Below, piece by piece: positions 31,405-35,044 of a stretch of DNA of 35,044 bases (its first letter is position 1; each line of letters begins with the position of its first letter). This DNA comes from JBAZKV01 sp964443545. Lineage in GTDB: Bacteria > Margulisbacteria > WOR-1 > JAKLHX01 > JBAZKV01. The notes beneath the pieces are model-generated. The model saw only the letters and a list, made by a program, of their open reading frames with translations. It searched no databases and was not told the origin of the DNA. The stretch covers positions 1 to 35,044 of the forward strand of contig CAYUCV010000013.1 of the NCBI GenBank assembly GCA_964443545.1, read 5' to 3'. The position numbers and the translations under genes were made by a program.

Positions 31405-32462
31405 CAGTTCTCTCCCTTGCAGGCCTGCCTGTCCAACCCACGTCTTATCCGGCGGACTCTCAAATATCCGACAGCCGCTATTATCAGCACAACTATTATT
31501 GCCGCATGAAATTCTAACAGCGTTATCGCAAGCGAAGCCAGCCCAAGCAAAAGACACGCCAGATAGATAGAAAGAACCGTCTGCCTCTGGCTGAATCCTT
31601 TGTTAAGCAGCCGGTGGTGGAGGTGGCTTTTGTCCGCAAGAAAAATGTTCTTTCCGCTCCTTAAGCGCCTCATCATTACCGAAGCCGTATCGTAGATAGG
31701 TATACCAAGTATCAGTATGGGGATCAAAAGAGAAAGGAAGATAGTGCTTTTTAGCACCCCTATCACAGAAGCAGTGGCAAGTATGTAGCCGAGAAAAAGG
31801 CTGCCCGAGTCCCCGAGAAAGATGGAAGCCGGATTAAAATTATACTTCAAAAAACCGATGCAGGCACCCGCCAGCGCTATCAAAAAGATCGCGGCTCCCG
31901 GCTGGTGTATCCTTATCGCCACTATGAACAGAGTAACGGATGCGATCGCAGTTATTCCTGCCGCCAGGCCGTCTAGCCCGTCGGCAAGGTTTATGGCGTT
32001 GGAAAGTCCCACTATCCACAGCAGAGTAAATGGGGCCGCCAGAGCCCCCAGCAGTATGACCCCGTTAAACGGGTTTGACAGGTAAAAGACCTGGACGCCG
32101 AAGAACATCGGAATAGATGCGGCAACTACCTGCCAGAAGAACTTGACCGCGGAAGAAAGCCCCCTAACATCGTCCACTGCCCCCAGCAGAAAGATCAGTG
32201 TCGAACCCGCCATTATCGCGTACAAAGACTCGTACGGCAGTTTTTTGTTGAGGACCAGCGCCGATATTATCCCCACAATAGCCGCTATCATGAAGCCGGA
32301 ATAAATTGCGATGCCGCCAAGCCTGGGCATAAGCCGGTCGTGGACCTTTCTTTCGGAAGGTTTGTCCAGAGCGTTGAACAAAAAAGCGGCCTGTTTTGCC
32401 TTAGGCGTCAGCAGAAGCGAAGCTATGAGCGCGATAGAGAACACTGTGATATACAAAAGCAT
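31404..32462 (-). CDS. wecA: Undecaprenyl-phosphate GlcNAc-1-phosphate transferase, WecA/TagO type
   Basis: 352 residues with about ten TM helices. It transfers a sugar-1-phosphate from UDP-GlcNAc to undecaprenyl phosphate at the inner membrane. Conserved polar blocks of the MraY/WecA superfamily are present: KVHDRLMPRLGG, LGAVDDVRGLS, NAINLADGLDGLA, FLGDSGSLFLG and the HLHHRLLNKG motif that marks WecA/TagO rather than MraY. It is first in the 16-gene minus-strand cluster, directly behind a good promoter. With wecB next, it likely starts an O-antigen-, ECA- or teichoic-acid-like glycan; symbol by family, final polymer unknown. Confidence 0.93.
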   Translation of the reverse strand: MLLYITVFSIALIASLLLTPKAKQAAFLFNALDKPSERKVHDRLMPRLGGIAIYSGFMIAAIVGIISALVLNKKLPYESLYAIMAGSTLIFLLGAVDDVRGLSSAVKFFWQVVAASIPMFFGVQVFYLSNPFNGVILLGALAAPFTLLWIVGLSNAINLADGLDGLAAGITAIASVTLFIVAIRIHQPGAAIFLIALAGACIGFLKYNFNPASIFLGDSGSLFLGYILATASVIGVLKSTIFLSLLIPILILGIPIYDTASVMMRRLRSGKNIFLADKSHLHHRLLNKGFSQRQTVLSIYLACLLLGLASLAITLLEFHAAIIVVLIIAAVGYLRVRRIRRGLDRQACKGEN

Positions 32463-32476
32463 TTTTTTTCATAAAG

Positions 32477-32505
32477 ATTTTATCATACCGGCCATGGAAT
32501 GACAA
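32477..32505 (-). promoter_or_regulatory. Sigma70-type promoter of the wecA-to-pyrG cluster
   Basis: On the minus strand TTGTCA (32500-32505), 17-bp spacer, TAAAAT (32477-32482). Each hexamer matches the consensus at five of six positions. The -10 ends 14 nt before the wecA ATG. This is the best housekeeping promoter in the window. Confidence 0.75.
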
Positions 32506-32539
32506 ACAACAAAACCTTCCTGTTCTTTTCAGGCAGTGG

Positions 32540-32545
32540 TAGAAT
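32540..32545 (+). promoter_or_regulatory. -10 box for the VIT-like gene
   Basis: TAGAAT ends 7 nt before the ATG at 32553. The -35 at 17 bp (TTCCTG) is poor. Another case of a -10 element almost touching the start codon. Confidence 0.4.
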
Positions 32546-32552
32546 TATTGCG

Positions 32553-33029
32553 ATGAAACATTCGCTTAAAACAGGCCTAAGTTTTGGCCTTACTTCCGGC
32601 ATCATCACCACCCTCGGACTGCTGGTAGGTCTGAGCTCTACGACCGGATCCAACCTGATCGTCATCAGCGGCATCCTCACGATAGCCATCGCCGATTCAT
32701 TTTCCGACGCCCTTGGCATCCACATTTCCGAAGAATCCGAGAACAAGCACACGGACAAAGAGATCTGGGCCGCGACCGCATCCACCTTCCTTTCTAAGCT
32801 TTTCTTTGCGCTGACCTTTATAGTCCCGGTCCTGCTGCTGCCCATAATTGCGGCAACCGTGGTCAGCATTGTTTGGGGTCTGTCGATGCTGGGGATCTTT
32901 ACTTACTATATTGCAAGGGAGCTGGGCTCGAGTCCATGGAAAGCAACGATGGAACATCTGGGGATCGCGGTCCTTGTTATAGCGCTTGCCCACGGGGCGG
33001 GGGTTTTGATAAATCTGCTTGTCTGCTGA
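32553..33029 (+). CDS. VIT1/CCC1-family membrane protein (short)
   Basis: 158 residues, shorter than the 230-370 aa of typical VIT1/CCC1 Fe2+/Mn2+ transporters. TM1 and its loop carry the family look (GLSFGLTSGIITTLGLLVGLSSTTGS), followed by IAIADSFSDALGIHISEESENK with the acidic residues expected at the metal path, and three more TM helices (FFALTFIVPVLLLPII; IVWGLSMLGIFTYYIA; IAVLVIALAHGAGVLINLL). The usual long cytoplasmic metal-binding helices between TM2 and TM3 are missing. The start is 32553, because the earlier in-frame ATG at 32499 precedes the -10 box. Divergent from wecA; 16 bp before gatC. Confidence 0.8.
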   Translation: MKHSLKTGLSFGLTSGIITTLGLLVGLSSTTGSNLIVISGILTIAIADSFSDALGIHISEESENKHTDKEIWAATASTFLSKLFFALTFIVPVLLLPIIAATVVSIVWGLSMLGIFTYYIARELGSSPWKATMEHLGIAVLVIALAHGAGVLINLLVC

Positions 33030-33031
33030 TG

Positions 33032-33037
33032 TATAAT
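33032..33037 (+). promoter_or_regulatory. -10 box for gatCAB
   Basis: TATAAT immediately after the stop of the VIT-like gene, ending 8 nt before the gatC ATG. The nearest -35-like hexamer, TTGATA at 33006, is 20 bp away, longer than ideal. Confidence 0.45.
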
Positions 33038-33045
33038 GTTTGTAT

Positions 33046-33351
33046 ATGTCCATCTCCAAAGACACTGTAAAGTACACGGCTAAACTTGCCCGGTTGGGCC
33101 TCACCGAAGAGGAGATAGAGCTCTACGCAAAGCAGTTAAGCGACATCCTCGGCTATGTTGATACCATTAACTCCGTGGACACAAAAGAGATAGAGCCCGC
33201 ATCCGGCAGCCTCAAGGACATGGATATGACCCCGATGAGAGAAGATGAGATCATAAGTTTCAAAGGAACGGACAGGATCTTAGGGCAGGCCCCTTTGCAG
33301 GAGAACAACATGTTCAGGGTCCCAAAGATAATGGGAGACGATGAAGCATGA
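33046..33351 (+). CDS. gatC: Asp/Glu-tRNA amidotransferase subunit C
   Basis: 101 residues, normal size. TVKYTAKLARLGLTEEEIELYAKQLSDILGYVDTINSVDT is the conserved N-terminal helical pair, and the extended C-terminal tail (TPMREDEI, MFRVPKIM) is the belt that holds GatA to GatB. The ATG at 33046 is preferred to an in-frame TTG at 33040, which lies 2 nt after the TATAAT box. Overlaps gatA by 4 bp (ATGA). Confidence 0.95.
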   Translation: MSISKDTVKYTAKLARLGLTEEEIELYAKQLSDILGYVDTINSVDTKEIEPASGSLKDMDMTPMREDEIISFKGTDRILGQAPLQENNMFRVPKIMGDDEA

Positions 33352-34799
33352 GCCTCCATAACCTGACCGCGCACGAACTCTCCGACAAACTTAAGAACAA
33401 AGAGATCGGCTGTGTTGAGCTTGTAAGCGACATCTACAAGAGAATTGAGGCGGTGGAACCAAAGATCGGCGCTTTCAACTGCCTGACCAAAGACCTTGCG
33501 ATAAAACGGGCGAAGGAGCTTGACAGCGGCCCTTCGACAGGCTCAGGGCCCCTTCTGGGAATCCCCATTGCTGTAAAAGACAACATCTGCACCGAAGGAA
33601 TTGCCACGACCTGCTCGTCAAAGATACTCAAGGACTACAGACCGCCCTACAGCGCGACCGTTGCGGACCTGATTACCGAAGAAGGCATGATAATGATAGG
33701 CAAGACCAATCTGGATGAATTCGCGATGGGTTCCTCAACCGAGAATTCAGCCTTCAAGACAACAAAAAACCCGTGGAACACACAGACGGTCCCGGGAGGG
33801 TCCTCGGGCGGATCGGCAGCCTCTGTTGCCGCGGACGAGACCGTTCTTGCCCTGGGATCTGACACCGGCGGCTCTATCAGACAGCCTGCTTCCTTCTGTG
33901 GTGTTGTCGGGTTAAAGCCTACCTACGGGAGGGTTTCCAGGTACGGGCTCATTGCTTTTGCTTCTTCCCTTGACCAGATAGGCCCTCTTGCAAAAGATGT
34001 GACGGATGCAGCCCTGCTGATGAATGTAATAGCAAAATACGACAAAAAGGATTCCACCTCGGCAAACCAAAAAGCGCCGGATTATCGAAAGTCCCTTGTA
34101 AGGGATGTCAAAGGGCTAAAGATAGCACTCCCCAAAGAACTGATGGGAGAAGGCATCGAAGACAATACGAGGAAAGCAGTGCTTGAGGCTTTGAAGACGC
34201 TTGAAAAACTTGGGGCCTCCTGCAAGGAAGTATCCCTGCCGTCCCTAAAATACGCGCTTTCGGCCTACTATATAATAGCCCCGGCAGAGGCTTCTTCAAA
34301 CCTCTCCAGATATGACGGAGTCCACTACGGACACAGAAGCAGCAAACAGGCCGATCTTATGGATATGTACCTGAACACAAGAAAAGAGGGATTTGGCCCG
34401 GAGGTAAAAAGAAGGATAATAATCGGGACCTATGCTCTGAGTTCCGGCTACTACGACGCTTATTACCTAAAGGCCCAAAAGGTCAGGACTCTCATTCAGC
34501 AGGATTTTGATGCCGCTTTTAAAGAGTTCGACCTTGTTGCCGGCCCCACCTGCCCCTCCCCTGCTTTTAAAGTCGGGGAAAAGTGCTCGGACCCTCTTGC
34601 CATGTACCTTTCTGACATCGCAACTATCCCCGTCAACCTTGCCGGAATACCTGCCATCTCTATCCCGTGCGGCTTTGACGGGGGGCTTCCTCTGGGGCTT
34701 CAACTCATGGCAAAGGGTTTTGACGAGCCAACGCTTTTTAGGGCGGCTTTTACCTACGAGCAGGAAACTCAGTGGCACAAGAAGAAACCAAAATTATGA
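33348..34799 (+). CDS. gatA: Asp/Glu-tRNA amidotransferase subunit A
   Basis: 483 residues. GatA liberates ammonia from glutamine for GatB to amidate Glu-tRNA(Gln) or Asp-tRNA(Asn). The amidase triad is intact: Lys77 in IPIAVKDN, cis-Ser152 in PGGSSGG and Ser176 in SDTGGSIRQP. SRYGLIAFASSLDQIGPLAKDV confirms GatA. Just before the catalytic Lys loop, residues 60-68 (SGPSTGSGP) are encoded by a palindromic repeat. The total length before Lys77 is about two residues less than usual, so that loop was replaced rather than simply lengthened. Confidence 0.97.
   Translation: MSLHNLTAHELSDKLKNKEIGCVELVSDIYKRIEAVEPKIGAFNCLTKDLAIKRAKELDSGPSTGSGPLLGIPIAVKDNICTEGIATTCSSKILKDYRPPYSATVADLITEEGMIMIGKTNLDEFAMGSSTENSAFKTTKNPWNTQTVPGGSSGGSAASVAADETVLALGSDTGGSIRQPASFCGVVGLKPTYGRVSRYGLIAFASSLDQIGPLAKDVTDAALLMNVIAKYDKKDSTSANQKAPDYRKSLVRDVKGLKIALPKELMGEGIEDNTRKAVLEALKTLEKLGASCKEVSLPSLKYALSAYYIIAPAEASSNLSRYDGVHYGHRSSKQADLMDMYLNTRKEGFGPEVKRRIIIGTYALSSGYYDAYYLKAQKVRTLIQQDFDAAFKEFDLVAGPTCPSPAFKVGEKCSDPLAMYLSDIATIPVNLAGIPAISIPCGFDGGLPLGLQLMAKGFDEPTLFRAAFTYEQETQWHKKKPKL
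33528..33550. repeat. Palindromic repeat element inside gatA
   Basis: The 23-bp segment starts GGCCCTTCGACA and ends GGCTCAGGGCC, with a 6-bp GGCCCT/AGGGCC stem. It resembles the CCCTTCGACAGGCTCAGGG palindrome that I recall as dispersed in many bacterial genomes. It is read through in frame as GPSTGSGP in a surface loop. No second copy is seen in this window. Confidence 0.55.
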
Positions 34800-34810
34800 A
34801 TACTAAGGAG

Positions 34811-34828
34811 CCGACGCTTTAGCGTCGG
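34811..34828. repeat. Perfect hairpin between gatA and gatB
   Basis: CCGACGC-TTTA-GCGTCGG, a 7-bp perfect stem with a 4-nt loop in the 40-bp gatA-gatB spacer. No T-tract follows, so it is unlikely to terminate transcription. It may be an mRNA processing or stability hairpin or a dispersed palindrome. Confidence 0.8.
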
Positions 34829-34839
34829 GACATTGACAC

Positions 34840-35044
34840 ATGAAATACGAAGTTGTCATAGGGCTTGAGACGCACGCGCAGCTGGCCACGCGCTCCAAGA
34901 TGTTCTGCCCGTGCTCAACAAAATTCGGCAACGAGCCCAACTCCAACATCTGCCCGGTCTGCTCGGGACAGCCGGGCTCGCTTCCCGTTATCAACCGTAA
35001 AGCGATAGAACTGGCCGTCAAGACCGCGCTTGCGCTTAACTGCA
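34840..35044 (+). CDS. gatB: Asp/Glu-tRNA amidotransferase subunit B (3' end beyond window)
   Basis: The first 68 residues are visible. KYEVVIGLETHAQLATRSKMFC is the GatB N-terminal signature, and the CPC...CPVC cysteines (FCPCS and NICPVCSGQPGSLPV) form the zinc site. The gene runs off the window end. It is separated from gatA by 40 bp holding a hairpin, and its start has no clear Shine-Dalgarno within 10 nt; AAGGAG at 34805-34810 is about 29 nt away, across the hairpin. Confidence 0.95.
   Translation, partial: MKYEVVIGLETHAQLATRSKMFCPCSTKFGNEPNSNICPVCSGQPGSLPVINRKAIELAVKTALALNC

Noticed and set aside
34811..34828. Rho-independent terminator between gatA and gatB
   Set aside because: No T-run follows the hairpin and gatB continues the operon directly.

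Overview
This is a 35 kb contig piece, with two 100-N scaffold gaps at 2144-2243 and 9089-9188, from a bacterium with a Gram-negative type envelope. The evidence for the envelope is a TolC-family outer-membrane channel with MacA- and MacB-like partners, murA and a lipoprotein. The genetic code is standard, since TGA is used as a stop. Genes are tightly packed, often overlapping as ATGA or TGATG. The mix of a complete F-type ATPase with a Na+-type c subunit, GatCAB, a two-domain ThyX-like protein, an SBBP/FlgD-Ig surface protein and an rRNA-IVS-type four-helix-bundle protein suggests an uncultivated candidate phylum. Margulisbacteria/WOR-1, Elusimicrobia and Omnitrophica are possible; this is a low-confidence inference.

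Region 1 (1-5248): a class A beta-lactamase-fold serine hydrolase (cut by the window start), a tandem-domain ThyX-like protein (cut by a gap), and on the minus strand a tRNA-Ser(GGA), a Trp-rich conserved hypothetical and an AlkD-like DNA alkylation repair protein. Between the tRNA promoter and the tRNA sits a 545-bp cassette encoding a four-helix-bundle (23S rRNA intervening-sequence type) protein. It is bounded by terminal inverted repeats and by a 12-bp duplication of the tRNA 5' end. A GH3 beta-N-acetylhexosaminidase follows on the plus strand.

Region 2 (5256-11831, plus strand): a four-domain Ig/PKD-like lipoprotein, then an envelope-stress module: ECF sigma factor, 95-aa single-TM protein (probable anti-sigma), Spy/CnrX-like periplasmic protein, TolC, MacA-like adaptor (gapped) and MacB-like ABC exporter. 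Two matching ECF-type promoters with identical 17-bp spacers precede the sigma gene and the Spy-like gene. This looks like an autoregulated sensor-to-efflux circuit with a CnrYXH-like layout.

Region 3 (11855-19017): tRNA-Ser(CGA), an amidase-signature hydrolase, and a translationally coupled pair made of a B12-binding-type radical SAM protein and a 1146-aa exported protein with a seven-unit SBBP beta-propeller.

Region 4 (19033-32505, minus strand): sixteen contiguous genes wecA-wecB-atpZBEFHAGDC-murA-ybeY-dgkA-corC/CNNM-pyrG behind one good sigma70-type promoter. The run joins undecaprenyl-linked glycan synthesis, energy coupling, peptidoglycan precursor synthesis, RNA processing and CTP synthesis.

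Region 5 (32540-35044, plus strand): a short VIT/CCC1-like membrane transporter, then gatC-gatA-gatB (gatB cut by the window end), with one palindromic repeat inside gatA and another between gatA and gatB.

Several genes have a TATAAT-like -10 box only 6-9 nt before the start codon. The tRNA-Ser(CGA) promoter places the transcription start about 8 nt past the -10 box, so some of these mRNAs may be leaderless. No gene-free stretch exceeds 300 bp outside the gaps. No CRISPR, rRNA or prophage was seen.
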